Source of the DNA: Aquimarina macrocephali JAMB N27
Lineage (GTDB): Bacteria; Bacteroidota; Bacteroidia; Flavobacteriales; Flavobacteriaceae
NCBI RefSeq assembly: GCF_000520995.1
Contig: NZ_JACA01000012.1
Span: 124,001-188,000, forward strand
Direction: 5' to 3'
Length of the DNA stretch: 64,000 nucleotides
Shown here: positions 43,194 to 51,469 of the stretch, in pieces
Numbering within the stretch: position 1 is the stretch's first letter
How the letters are laid out: every line of letters begins with the position of its first letter
The notes under the pieces: generated by a model
Databases searched by the model: none
What the model was told of the DNA's origin: nothing
Seen by the model: only the letters and a program-made list of their open reading frames with translations
Made by a program: the position numbers and the translations under genes

Positions 43194-43400
43194 TTAATAA
43201 AATTCTGGTTGTTCTTCGTCAAATTTTCTATCATCAATTTCTCTAACAATCCTTTGACGATTTTGTTCCAAATCATCCATAAATCTTTTGTTTTTTTCTG
43301 TCGGGTTCTGTCGATGATTATTAAATGCCATGCGGTATTCTTTTCGCGCATCAATTTCCATTTTATTAAGTTCTCCTATTTTTAGAGTTTTCAAATCCAT
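43194..43400 (-). CDS. Small helical protein after the AlbA_2 gene
   Basis: The 68-residue product has no signal peptide and is strongly charged and helical (IGELNKMEIDARKEYRMAFN, RFMDDLEQNRQRIVREIDDR). Its start overlaps the end of the AlbA_2 gene by 10 bases, indicating translational coupling and a likely partner role. I recognise no family. Confidence 0.6.
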   Translation of the reverse strand: MDLKTLKIGELNKMEIDARKEYRMAFNNHRQNPTEKNKRFMDDLEQNRQRIVREIDDRKFDEEQPEFY

Positions 43401-44428
43401 CTTTTAAGTATACTATCTAATTGATTTTCTCTGGTTGAACCAATCTCTTTTTGATGGTCCGACATCAAAATATTTTCCTTTCGACTACTAAATAACCCTA
43501 CAGGATTAACAGAAGCTATTGGACCACTGAAGTCTAATTTATATTCAGATAATTTTAATGGAGACCTCTTTCCTCCAAAAGTCAATATCAAATCCATTTC
43601 GTAATTATGATTATCGCCTAGTTGTTCCAAATCGAAAATTAATCTTTGTGTGTTTCTATCTGGAGCTCCAAAATGAAGAATATCATTGAAGTCTTTATGA
43701 ACGTACATATGTCCATCAAGAATGTAATGTTGACTTGTATCTTGGTCTAAACTTCCTGCAAAGATTGATTGTCCACACATTAATCTGTAGGTTAAATTAT
43801 GTGCATTTTGCAATTCTGAAAAATTGAACATGTAGATTGATATATCCAAATAACTTTGACCTGTAGGAAGTAAACCAAATCTATCTAAATTAATATACCC
43901 TTCAATATTAGGGTAGCTTATTTTTTTAAATAGAGCTTCAACTAGATAGTGAGGAGCTGGTTTGGTTTGACCATCCAAACGAGCCCAATAAGTGTTTTTA
44001 AATTGATGAGGGCTATAATTACTAATTTGTGTCTCAAATATATATAAGTAACTACCAGAATGTTCAATTATTTGGACATTTATATTAATAGGAAGAGGTG
44101 TAATAGAATCTGAAATTCTACTAATTAATATATCCTTTTCAATTAATACTGTTACAGGTGACAATGCTCCTTGAAAAATTGTTCTATCATCTGCCTTTTT
44201 TCCAAGAGGAGCTCCCCAAATGAGAATTCCACCATTAGAATTCAGAAAAGCACAAATTCCACGAATAACTCCTTCCTGATTTTTTTTTAAGTTCCCAAAT
44301 GTTGAATGGAATGCTTTAAATTCGATCTTATCAGATTCTTCTTTTTCTTGAACGAAGAAGTTAACAATATCTTGATAAACTAAATCGTTTAGATATTTTC
44401 CAAAATATTGTTGTGAGTAGTTTATCAT
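43391..44428 (-). CDS. AlbA_2 domain ATP-binding-type protein
   Basis: The 345-residue protein has an AlbA_2 (Schlafen-type) domain at about 25-165: the signature ESDKIEFKAFHSTFGNLKKN, then GICAFLNSNGGILIWGAP and NTYWARLDGQTKPAPHYLVE. In this family ExxxxEFK begins the fold and the GG-x-L/I-x2-G segment forms its core; many are nucleic-acid-binding regulators or defence-associated. The C-terminal half (about 180-345) is beta-rich and unassigned. Both the 68-residue overlapping gene downstream and the basic 42-residue gene upstream share its strand. It lies in a poorly conserved patch. Confidence 0.82.
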   Translation of the reverse strand: MINYSQQYFGKYLNDLVYQDIVNFFVQEKEESDKIEFKAFHSTFGNLKKNQEGVIRGICAFLNSNGGILIWGAPLGKKADDRTIFQGALSPVTVLIEKDILISRISDSITPLPININVQIIEHSGSYLYIFETQISNYSPHQFKNTYWARLDGQTKPAPHYLVEALFKKISYPNIEGYINLDRFGLLPTGQSYLDISIYMFNFSELQNAHNLTYRLMCGQSIFAGSLDQDTSQHYILDGHMYVHKDFNDILHFGAPDRNTQRLIFDLEQLGDNHNYEMDLILTFGGKRSPLKLSEYKLDFSGPIASVNPVGLFSSRKENILMSDHQKEIGSTRENQLDSILKRWI

Positions 44429-44487
44429 AATATACTTTATAGATGAAATAAGGATTATATCATTATTTGATTAGACTTTTCGTTAGA

Positions 44488-44616
44488 CTACTTTTTTGTT
44501 GATTTTGAAGGTTTTAAACTTGGTGTGTTTCCTGGAGTATTTTTATTATCTCTTTGTCGTCTATCTGGTTTTCCTGTAGATATTGCTTTTCTTTTAGGTC
44601 CTGGTTTAAGTGCCAT
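44488..44616 (-). CDS. Tiny highly basic protein
   Basis: ATG at 44616 (complement) opens 42 codons. The product is MALKPGPKRKAISTGKPDRR followed by a Gln, Asn, Pro and Lys-rich tail ending STKK; net charge is strongly positive with no hydrophobic core. The composition fits a nucleic-acid- or membrane-surface-binding peptide and is unlike chance translation in such AT-rich DNA. It is 59 bases upstream of the AlbA_2 gene on the same strand. The larger plus-strand frame over it appears to be a shadow. Confidence 0.6.
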   Translation of the reverse strand: MALKPGPKRKAISTGKPDRRQRDNKNTPGNTPSLKPSKSTKK

Positions 44617-44762
44617 AATTTTACTCTTTTTTTATAATATTTTACTGAATTTTTCAGTCTACAATATCTACAAACTATTTATAGAATTATTGCGGTTTTC
44701 CACAGGAATGCTTTTTATTGCTTGTAGGATTTTCATTCTATGCTTTAATTTCTATAAAAAAT

Positions 44763-44798
44763 AAAAAACCCATACCCGGAGCTGATCCAGGTATGGGG
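44763..44798 (-). terminator. Terminator of the HTH gene at 45031
   Basis: CCCATACC and GGTATGGG arms with a GG/CC extension around AGCTGAT. On the minus strand TTTTTTATTTTTTAT follows. The rest of 44617-45030 contains only frameshifted short frames (for example a 28-codon frame starting at 44984). Confidence 0.8.
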
Positions 44799-45030
44799 GT
44801 AATTAGTTTTTTACGTTGGTTCTAAGATAGAAATTTTTATTTAATCTCCCTTAGCTTTTCATTTCTGTTTTTCTGTACTTTTTGCAATACGCTTTGTCTA
44901 AATCTTGATGTGTTTTTTGTAATCTGCCTTTCGCATATTAAATTTTGAGAAGGAATGCTAAAGGGAGCATATCCAAACAACATAATAGTTCATTTAAGTG
45001 TTATTTGGTAAACTTAGAAAATGAACCGCT

Positions 45031-45564
45031 TTATTGAACTTTTAGTTTGTGCGCGTCAATCCATTTACACACACGGTAAAATGTTGTTTTTGAAAATCCA
45101 AATTGACTACAGATTCCTTCTATATTTTCTAAAGGATGGTTTTCTAAATACTTTTTGACCTGAATTGTTTTTTCTATCGATTTATTCATAGGTCTTTTCG
45201 GTCTCCCTTTTGTTTTTATTTGATTATTATATTTTTCTTTTTGAAGCTCTTTTAATTTAAAAATCACATCATCCTGTGTTAGTGATTCCATTCCGAATTT
45301 TGTTTTTAAAACCCTAAAAGGAATTGACATAATTTCATTTCGCTTATATTGTTTAATATAGTTATATAGATAAATAGATACATCAAATTTTTTATAATCC
45401 TGTATTATAACTGTATTTTCAATTAACCCAATAATTCGTGTTTTGTTTTTTACTCTGCTTGAAATACTATCATTTTTCACTAAAAACTCCGCAAGTTCTT
45501 CAATTTCTTTATCAGAAGCTATTCGTGTTTCGAAACCATATTTTTCTTTTAAAGAATTTTTCAT
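45031..45564 (-). CDS. Protein with C-terminal resolvase-like helix-turn-helix
   Basis: This 177-residue cytoplasmic protein has a helical N-terminal part (about 1-115) without a recognised domain. After a basic KGRPKRPMNKS hinge comes a helix-turn-helix at about 135-172 (YLENHPLENIEGICSQFGFS then KTTFYRVCKWI). The GRPK hinge before the HTH recalls serine-recombinase tails, but the catalytic resolvase domain is absent. It could be a replication or regulatory protein of a past mobile element. A strong terminator follows it. Confidence 0.65.
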   Translation of the reverse strand: MKNSLKEKYGFETRIASDKEIEELAEFLVKNDSISSRVKNKTRIIGLIENTVIIQDYKKFDVSIYLYNYIKQYKRNEIMSIPFRVLKTKFGMESLTQDDVIFKLKELQKEKYNNQIKTKGRPKRPMNKSIEKTIQVKKYLENHPLENIEGICSQFGFSKTTFYRVCKWIDAHKLKVQ

Positions 45565-45870
45565 AATTATTTTGTTGTACTTATAATGATAAATTTAATG
45601 AAACCAAAGATGCAGAGCTTTGTAATTTAAAAGGAGTATTATTACAAAAAAAATATCTCCTCTTGACTATATAGAGCAGGTGTAATTATTTGAAATTAAC
45701 AGAGGAGTAAAAACTGATTTGTTGAATTATCAATTAGATAACTTAATTGACGAGAATAGAATTTTTGGAAAAGAAAATAATTGATACGGATAATCAGCTA
45801 AATAATCTTTTAAAGCACAAAAACGGATCAAAATTTACCTGATAATTCAACTAATAAATCAAAATTTTAG

Positions 45871-45915
45871 CACCTTTATTATTTGTCAAAAACAATAAAG
45901 GTGTTGTTGTTTTTA
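45871..45915 (+). terminator. Orphan terminator
   Basis: CACCTTTATT and AATAAAGGTG around ATTTGTCAAAAAC, followed by TTGTTGTTTTTATTA. It has no intact gene in front of it. Confidence 0.7.
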
Positions 45916-46040
45916 TTATCATTCTTTCTGAATCGAGAGAGAAAAACTTCCTTCCAACAGACAAAATAACCTCCTTATGGAAAAAATAAAAACTAGAAGA
46001 GACAGAAAGGTTCAGAAAAGGAAATTGTTGAAATGCAAAA

Positions 46041-46098
46041 TATTTCATCCCGTAGAAACTCAAATATATATAGCAATGAGATTGTACGGGATGAAATA
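46041..46098. repeat. Perfect 14-bp inverted repeat with 30-bp spacer
   Basis: TATTTCATCCCGTA (46041-46054) and its exact complement (46085-46098) flank 30 bases. The spacing is too wide for a tight hairpin and resembles a recombination site, a two-site operator or element ends. It lies between the HTH gene and the truncated gene pair. Confidence 0.65.
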
Positions 46099-46536
46099 AT
46101 TCGCCTGTATGTGGAATAATTCCTGTTTTACTTATAGGTGTTTTTTTTATTTTTTTCTTGAGATCTTTTCAAAATTTACACATTAATTAATTTAATATAT
46201 CCAGAGTATTTTGTAGATAATTATCTAATTGGTAAAATTATGGTTTTACCGTATAAAAAACGTGGTTTTTATCTATTTTAAATAATTGATTAATAGTGTT
46301 TTATGTTATTATTTGTTGAAATAAAATCCAAATCTGACGTTTCCCTTCTTAATTTTTTGTTAAAAAATCGAGAAAAAGCCCATTTTTAAGGAAAAAAAGA
46401 GGCGAAATTACACCTAAATTAGCAGAAATCCCATAGTCGGTTTGTAGAAACTTATCTATATTTTTACTTGTAAATCAATACGTTACATTTAACAAATTGA
46501 ATTCATCATATATTATAACCCTAAAAAAATAACATT

Positions 46537-46653
46537 ATGAGAAATGTATCATTTTTTTTTAAAGCTATTTGTGTATTTTTATTTGCGGTGATTTTAACAA
46601 ATTGCAGTTCTACAGATTTAAAAGAAGAAGTAGGTTACTTCTATTTTGCCTAA
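46537..46653 (+). pseudogene. Truncated lipoprotein gene, N-terminus only
   Basis: ATG at 46537 starts a 38-residue frame with a full lipoprotein signal (lipobox LTNC, Cys23, then SSTDLKEE) and stops almost at once in VGYFYFA. The coding sense ends where the oppositely oriented regulator fragment begins, so the rest of the lipoprotein appears deleted. The 5' region with promoter-like AT-rich DNA is intact. Confidence 0.65.
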
Positions 46654-47041
46654 ATTCAAAAAAACTCATATTTACCAGAGTATAGTCAGGATTAGAGAGG
46701 AGAAAACTTTCTTCTTTAATTAAACCCGCAAATACTTGTTTATCCAAATCTTTCTTAAAATATATGGACAGAGAATCTACTTCACAATCAGAATCAATTA
46801 TACTAGAGTAAGAATGGTTTTCGTTTATAATTAAAATTGATCCTGGATTAACTTCTATTGGAACTTTATCTATAATATATCTTTCTGATCCTTTTAAGGT
46901 TGCTTTTAAAGATAGTGGTCCTTTTTTATCTATATAAGCAATAGATTTACTTTTTGCTTGTAATAAAATATTTTGCTCCCACAAATTATTATAAAAAGAA
47001 CCTGTACTAGCATTTGGATCCGGGAATTGAGTACAGAGCAT
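46610..47041 (-). pseudogene. Truncated AraC-type regulator, cupin part only
   Basis: A 143-residue frame resembles the sensor domain of AraC-family regulators: FYNNLWEQNILLQAKSKSIA, YIDKKGPLSLKATLKGSERY, VEVNPGS-type cupin strands and SIIDSDCEVDSLSIYFKKDL. The two C-terminal helix-turn-helix motifs, about 110 residues, are missing: the frame runs off into the lipoprotein fragment and stops. The junction is near 46630-46655, shared with the fragment on the other strand. It cannot bind DNA as it stands. Confidence 0.7.
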
Positions 47042-47230
47042 TATTCTATATACTTTTTATCTAATAAATATAGCCATATTTCTGAATACCTATAAACTAA
47101 TATTTATTATTTTAAGATATAACTCCAAATCGTTTATTTGATAATCATTTCTCGTCACAAAACATGGTTACATTCCCAACACAAGTGAAAAAATCATAAA
47201 AGAGTTATTAGATGTTATACCATAGATTGA

Positions 47231-48334
47231 TCAGACTGCCTCAAATAATTTTCCTGGCAGAGGTTTCACAACTCCTTTTAGCTCCATATTAAGTAAGACA
47301 GAAGCCGTTTTAAATGTAGGGATTTGGCATTGTAAGGCTATGACGTCTAACAGCTCTTTTCCGTTATTGGTTAAAAAATTATAGATTTTCTTTTCTTGCT
47401 CATCTAACTCTACAAATAGTTTTTTCTGTACGGCAGGTTGTTCATTTTCATCAAGTTTCCAATTAAGCATATACATTAGATCAGCAGCACTGGTAAGCAT
47501 ATGGGCACGCTGGGTCTTTATCAACATATTACATCCCTTGCTTAAAGGATCATGTGCTCTACCTGGTACTGCAAATACATCCCGATTATAGGAATTAGCA
47601 ATATCTGCAGTTACTAAAGAGCCACCTTTATCAGCACTCTCGATAACAACAGTTGCCTCACTAAGTCCTGCAATAATCCGATTACGGCCAAGAAAATTTT
47701 TGCGATCAAAAGTGTCTGTGCTCCAAAAATCTGTGAAAAACCCACCATTTTCCTCGATCTGAGCAACATACTTCTTATGAGCTTTAGGATAAATTTGATT
47801 TAAACCATGCGCCAGACAACCTACAGTTTGCAAATTATGCTTGACCGCTGCGCGTTGTGCTGTGATATCTACACCATAGGCAAAACCAGATACAATAACT
47901 GGGTTTACAGGAGCCAGTGTTTCTATCAATTCTTCACAAAACTGTACTCCATAACGAGTCACCTGACGAGTACCTACAATGCTTATGATTTTCTTGTGTC
48001 GAAGATCAATATTTCCCGAACTAAACAATACCACCGGACTATCAACACAATGTTTCAACCTTTCTGGATAATCTTGTTGATCATACACCAGGCAATTGAT
48101 ATTATTTTCCTGTACAAATCGTAGTTCGTTTTCTGCAGTTTTTCGATATTCAGGATTATGCAAATCTTTGATTTTCATTTTTCCTATTCCGTCAATTTTG
48201 AGCAGATTATTTGTTTTTTCGGTAAGTACTGCTTCTGCATCACCTACTTCACGTATTAATTTTTTGATAGAACTATCCCCAAGATTGGTTACTTTTTTAA
48301 GGGTGAGTAAAGCCAGAAGTTTTTCGATGGTCAT
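47231..48334 (-). CDS. dprA: DNA-processing protein DprA
   Basis: The 367-residue length is usual for DprA. An N-terminal SAM/HhH-like part (about 1-75, DSSIKKLIREVGDAEAVLTE, DGIGKMKIKDLH) precedes a Rossmann domain (about 85-290) with YPERLKHCVDSPVVLFSSGN, the GTRQVTRYG stretch, SGFAYGVDITAQRAAVKHN and GGSLVTADIANSYNRDVFAV then PG. A small winged-helix-like C-terminus follows (about 305-365). DprA protects incoming single-stranded DNA and loads RecA in natural transformation. The gene is monocistronic. Confidence 0.95.
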   Translation of the reverse strand: MTIEKLLALLTLKKVTNLGDSSIKKLIREVGDAEAVLTEKTNNLLKIDGIGKMKIKDLHNPEYRKTAENELRFVQENNINCLVYDQQDYPERLKHCVDSPVVLFSSGNIDLRHKKIISIVGTRQVTRYGVQFCEELIETLAPVNPVIVSGFAYGVDITAQRAAVKHNLQTVGCLAHGLNQIYPKAHKKYVAQIEENGGFFTDFWSTDTFDRKNFLGRNRIIAGLSEATVVIESADKGGSLVTADIANSYNRDVFAVPGRAHDPLSKGCNMLIKTQRAHMLTSAADLMYMLNWKLDENEQPAVQKKLFVELDEQEKKIYNFLTNNGKELLDVIALQCQIPTFKTASVLLNMELKGVVKPLPGKLFEAV

Positions 48335-48402
48335 GTAATAAATTGTAAGTCAGTGCAAGAAACAAAAAAAAACGAAACTGTTAATAAATTCAGCAGCTAG
48401 AG

Positions 48403-48433
48403 TTTAAATGACCTCCATTTTTTTATACCTTTG
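48403..48433 (+). promoter_or_regulatory. Candidate promoter of the HU-SPOR gene
   Basis: TTTA (48403-48406) and TACCTTTG (48426-48433) with a 19-base spacer; the -7 box is a perfect TAnnTTTG. The ATG follows 47 bases later. Confidence 0.5.
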
Positions 48434-48480
48434 GGATAATTAATTTTCACTAACAAAGAAAGCATATTTTAAAAGGGGTA

Positions 48481-49476
48481 ATGAATAACACAGCTAACTA
48501 CATAAGCGAATTATTATATAGATATGAATGCATAATCTTACCAGGTTTTGGAGCATTTTTGACCAGACGTCAACCTGCTACAATCCAAGATGGTACTAAT
48601 GCATTTTATCCTCCTCAAAAATTAATTTCTTTTAATAGTCAATTGAAAAACAATGACGGCTTGTTAGCTAATTATATTTCATCTGCAGAAAACATCTCAT
48701 ATACAGATGCTGTTGCCAAAATCCAACGTTATGTTTTGTCTCTTAATGAAAAGATGGCAAACGGACAACGTATAGAATTAGAGAAAATTGGTTCTTTCTA
48801 TACTTCTGTAGAAAACACATTACAATTTGAACCTTTACAAGAGGTAAACTATCTTACAGAAGCTTTTGGTTTACACTCTTTTGCATCTCCTGTAATTAAA
48901 AGGAATGTTGAGATCAAGCGCGAAGTATATAAAGAGAATGTAGAAGCTATTGAGAAAGTAATCCCGCTTACATTTACTCCAGAAAAACGTCGTGAACGTC
49001 CCTATTTGCAGTATGCAGCTGTTGCAGCAATCGTATTGGGAATTGGTGGGTTTTTTGGTTTGAAACAAGTTAGTGATACTAATGTAAGTTATAATAATAA
49101 GGAATGGCAAAAAGCCAATCAAGAAATTGAAAATAGAATACAGGAGGCTACTTTTGAAATTTCAAACCCGCTCCCTGCTATTAATCTTACTATTACAAAA
49201 GGTAAAGAAGATAACACTTCAACTCCTGAAATATCTAAAACTGTATCAGGAAATTTTCATATTGTAGCCGGTGCTTTTAGAATTGCATCTAATGCAGATA
49301 GCAAAGTACAAAAACTTAAAAATCAGGGATTTAATGCTCATCTTATTGGAGTAAACAGATATGGTTTACATCAGGTAGCATATGAAAGTTATGAAAATCG
49401 TTCTGAAGCGATACAAGCTTTAGCCAGAATTAAAAGAGAACAAAGCCCTAAAGCCTGGTTATTGATTAAAAAGTAA
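48481..49476 (+). CDS. HU-CCDC81 domain protein with SPOR domain
   Basis: The 331-residue protein has two HU-CCDC81 modules (about 1-60 and 65-125; NTANYISELLYRYECIILPG, FGAFLTRRQPATI, then GQRIELEKIGSFY). A membrane helix at about 181-198 and a linker lead to a SPOR domain at 256-330 (NFHIVAGAFRIASNADSKVQ, then HQVAYESYENRSEAIQALAR). SPOR domains bind denuded peptidoglycan strands at division sites, while the HU part faces the cytoplasm and may contact DNA. This fusion is a Bacteroidetes signature and may link nucleoid and cell wall; that is inference. Confidence 0.92.
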   Translation: MNNTANYISELLYRYECIILPGFGAFLTRRQPATIQDGTNAFYPPQKLISFNSQLKNNDGLLANYISSAENISYTDAVAKIQRYVLSLNEKMANGQRIELEKIGSFYTSVENTLQFEPLQEVNYLTEAFGLHSFASPVIKRNVEIKREVYKENVEAIEKVIPLTFTPEKRRERPYLQYAAVAAIVLGIGGFFGLKQVSDTNVSYNNKEWQKANQEIENRIQEATFEISNPLPAINLTITKGKEDNTSTPEISKTVSGNFHIVAGAFRIASNADSKVQKLKNQGFNAHLIGVNRYGLHQVAYESYENRSEAIQALARIKREQSPKAWLLIKK

Positions 49477-49506
49477 TCCAAAAATCATACTACAATTATA
49501 TAGTGT

Positions 49507-49538
49507 AAGTATTCTGTCGCGACCGCAATAGAATACTT
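49507..49538 (+). terminator. Hairpin after the HU-SPOR gene
   Basis: AAGTATTCT and AGAATACTT arms around a GC-rich 14-base loop; no long T tract follows, so termination strength is uncertain. Confidence 0.4.
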
Positions 49539-49604
49539 TAAGATGAAGTTTAAATACTCATGAATTAATACCATTTATAATTTTCTCATTATGGTATTAC
49601 CGCA

Positions 49605-49612
49605 TATCTTTG
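49605..49612 (+). promoter_or_regulatory. -7 box of the thioesterase gene
   Basis: TATCTTTG is a perfect TAnnTTTG match 18 bases before the ATG; no clear -33 box precedes it. The leader would be only about 12 bases. Confidence 0.4.
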
Positions 49613-49630
49613 CAAAAAATTTAAAATTGC

Positions 49631-50140
49631 ATGGAATCCAGACATCCTTCAGAATCTCTTACTACTTTAACCGATTTGGTACTAACAGGAGAAACCAACC
49701 CTTTAAATAACTTATTTGGAGGAGAACTTTTAGCTCGTATGGATCGTGCAGCAGGAATTGCAGCAGGTAGACATTCTCGACGAATTGTGGTAACTGCTTC
49801 TGTAAATCATGTTGCTTTTAATAAGGCTATCCCACTAGGTAGTGTTGTAACCGTTGAAGCAAAAGTTTCCAGAGCTTTTAGATCTTCGATGGAAGTATAT
49901 ATAGATGTTTGGGTAGAAGATCGCCAGAGTGGAGATAAAACTAAAGCCAATGAGGCTATCTACACTTTTGTTGCTGTAAATGAAAGCGGAAACCCAGTAG
50001 CCGTACCTTCAATAACCCCAGAGACAGAGCTCGAAAAACAAAGGTATGATGCCGCTTTACGCCGTAAACAATTGAGTCTGGTTCTAGCAGGAAAAATGAA
50101 GCCTAGTGATGCTACAGAACTAAAAGCTTTATTTGTATAG
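49631..50140 (+). CDS. Acyl-CoA thioesterase (hotdog fold, YciA-type)
   Basis: A 169-residue protein with the hotdog core LTTLTDLVLTGETNPLNNLF, then GGELLARMDRAAGIAAGRHS and SVNHVAFNKAIPLGSVVTVE. The catalytic Asp is in the MDRAAG helix (about 37), as in YciA/BACH thioesterases. It hydrolyses acyl-CoA esters in the cytoplasm; chain-length preference cannot be read. It is convergent with the fabF-like gene, leaving only 31 bases between stops. Confidence 0.9.
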   Translation: MESRHPSESLTTLTDLVLTGETNPLNNLFGGELLARMDRAAGIAAGRHSRRIVVTASVNHVAFNKAIPLGSVVTVEAKVSRAFRSSMEVYIDVWVEDRQSGDKTKANEAIYTFVAVNESGNPVAVPSITPETELEKQRYDAALRRKQLSLVLAGKMKPSDATELKALFV

Positions 50141-50171
50141 ATTGCTCAAAATTACTCCTTGTTAAAGGATA

Positions 50172-51419
50172 TCAGATCTTTTTAAATATTACTATTGCAT
50201 TATGACCTCCAAAACCAAATGTGTTATTCATAGCAATATTTACAGTTCCTGTTATAGCTTCTTTTGTAATAATATTTAGCTTTTTTGGAATTTCATTCGC
50301 AATAGTATTTGTATTAATGGTCGGTGGAATAATCCCTTCATTAATTGCTTTAATGCATAATATGCTTTCGATTGCACCAGCGGCACCAAGTAAATGACCA
50401 GTCATAGATTTGGTTGCACTGATTTTAAGATTTTTGGGTGCGTTTCCGTAAATTTTTGTGATTGCTTTGATCTCACTTAAATCTCCAACAGGAGTTGAGG
50501 TAGCATGCGTATTTAAATAATCGACTTCTTCAGGGTTAATTTGTGCTTCATTCAAAGCAAGCTCTATAGCTTTTGCTGCTCCAAGCCCCTCTGGATGTGT
50601 TGCTGTCATGTGATATGCATCAGCTGTCATTGAAGCACCTATGATTTCGGCATAAATTTTAGCTCCTCTTTTTTTAGCATGATCAAAATCTTCTATCACT
50701 AGTGCTCCTGCTCCTTCTCCCATAACGAAACCATCTCTTTCGCTATCAAAAGGCTTTGAAGCTTCACTTGGGTTATCATTTCTGGTAGACATTGCTCTCA
50801 TTGCATTAAATCCACCTATAGAAGCTTCTGTTATTGGTGCTTCAGATCCGCCGGTTATAAATATTTTTGCCTTCCCAAATTTTATGTAGTTGTAGGCATC
50901 CATTATGGCCGAATTTGAGGTAGCACAAGCAGAAACCGTAGTATAATTAATCCCCATTAGTTTAAATTTCATAGAAATCATTCCTGAAGCCATATTCGAT
51001 ATTAATTTAGGTACAAAAAATGGATTAAACCGAGGGGTATTACTATTTGCAATATACCCTTTCACTTCTTCTTCAAAAGTATTCATACCTCCTTGTCCTG
51101 TACCCCAAATCACTCCAATATCGAAAGGAGATATTGAGTTTATATCAATTTTAGAATCTTCAAATGCCTCTGTTGCTGCATATAATGCATATTGAGTAAA
51201 TAAGTCGCTTTTTCTAATTTCATTTCGTTCCAAGTATTTTTGTGGATCAAACCCTTTAACTTCACAAGCAAACTGAGTTTTAAATAAAGATGGATCAAAT
51301 TTCAAAATTCTTGCAGCTCCACTTTTAGCATTAATCGCATTATACCAAAATTCTTCTACAGAATTCCCAAGAGGGGTTATAGCGCCTAAACCGGTGATTA
51401 CAACTCTTTTTTCTTTCAT
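50172..51419 (-). CDS. fabF: Beta-ketoacyl-ACP synthase II, TetR-linked copy
   Basis: The 415-residue length is standard for FabF. Motifs are VITGLGAITPLGNSV (start), the catalytic Cys in TVSACATSNSAI (about 163), His in NTHATSTPVGD (about 303) and His in SMTGHLLGAAGAIE (about 340), plus the FGFGGHNA end. It elongates acyl-ACP in fatty acid synthesis. The copy is not beside acpP or other fab genes; instead a TetR regulator gene is 50 bases upstream, and identical operators precede both, so this is a regulated accessory ketosynthase. Confidence 0.93.
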   Translation of the reverse strand: MKEKRVVITGLGAITPLGNSVEEFWYNAINAKSGAARILKFDPSLFKTQFACEVKGFDPQKYLERNEIRKSDLFTQYALYAATEAFEDSKIDINSISPFDIGVIWGTGQGGMNTFEEEVKGYIANSNTPRFNPFFVPKLISNMASGMISMKFKLMGINYTTVSACATSNSAIMDAYNYIKFGKAKIFITGGSEAPITEASIGGFNAMRAMSTRNDNPSEASKPFDSERDGFVMGEGAGALVIEDFDHAKKRGAKIYAEIIGASMTADAYHMTATHPEGLGAAKAIELALNEAQINPEEVDYLNTHATSTPVGDLSEIKAITKIYGNAPKNLKISATKSMTGHLLGAAGAIESILCIKAINEGIIPPTINTNTIANEIPKKLNIITKEAITGTVNIAMNNTFGFGGHNAIVIFKKI

Positions 51420-51435
51420 ATCAATACAAATTATA

Positions 51436-51451
51436 CTTACTAATAAGTAAG
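51436..51451. promoter_or_regulatory. Operator of the TetR regulator before fabF
   Basis: CTTACTAATAAGTAAG has perfect 6-bp inverted arms around AATA. It ends 17 bases before the fabF start codon and is identical to the box before the regulator gene at 52033. Confidence 0.7.
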
Positions 51452-51469
51452 TTTAAATGGTTAAAAAAA

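Larger units (their letters stand above)
45565..46536. other. 972-base gap with decayed coding and hairpins
   Basis: No intact gene is seen. About 45718-45840 shows two out-of-phase frames reading like one decayed helical protein (NYQLDNLIDENR and EKKIIDTDNQLNNLLKHKNG). A terminator at 45871 follows them on the plus strand, consistent with a lost gene. A 40-codon basic frame at 45977-46099 overlaps the inverted repeat at 46041. The stretch 46100-46536 shows nothing to me except AT-rich upstream DNA. Confidence 0.45.

Noticed and set aside
44525-44764. Plus-strand 79-residue hydrophobic frame
   Set aside because: It overlaps the basic 42-residue minus-strand gene, has no promoter or neighbour context, and its hydrophobicity reflects AT-rich antisense.
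44841-44984. Minus-strand short frames reading KGRLQKTHQDLDKAYCKK and MLFGYAPFSIPSQNF
   Set aside because: They lie in different phases with an intervening stop, so at most a decayed gene; not enough to call.
45031-45564. HTH protein as a serine recombinase
   Set aside because: The GRPK hinge and HTH are suggestive, but the resolvase catalytic domain with its serine and arginine motifs is absent.
45977-46099. Forty-codon basic frame overlapping the inverted repeat
   Set aside because: The composition is plausible but the end is dictated by the repeat arms; there is no leader, domain or operon context.
47807-48124. Plus-strand 105-residue frame across dprA
   Set aside because: It is antisense to the conserved Rossmann domain of DprA and has no independent support.
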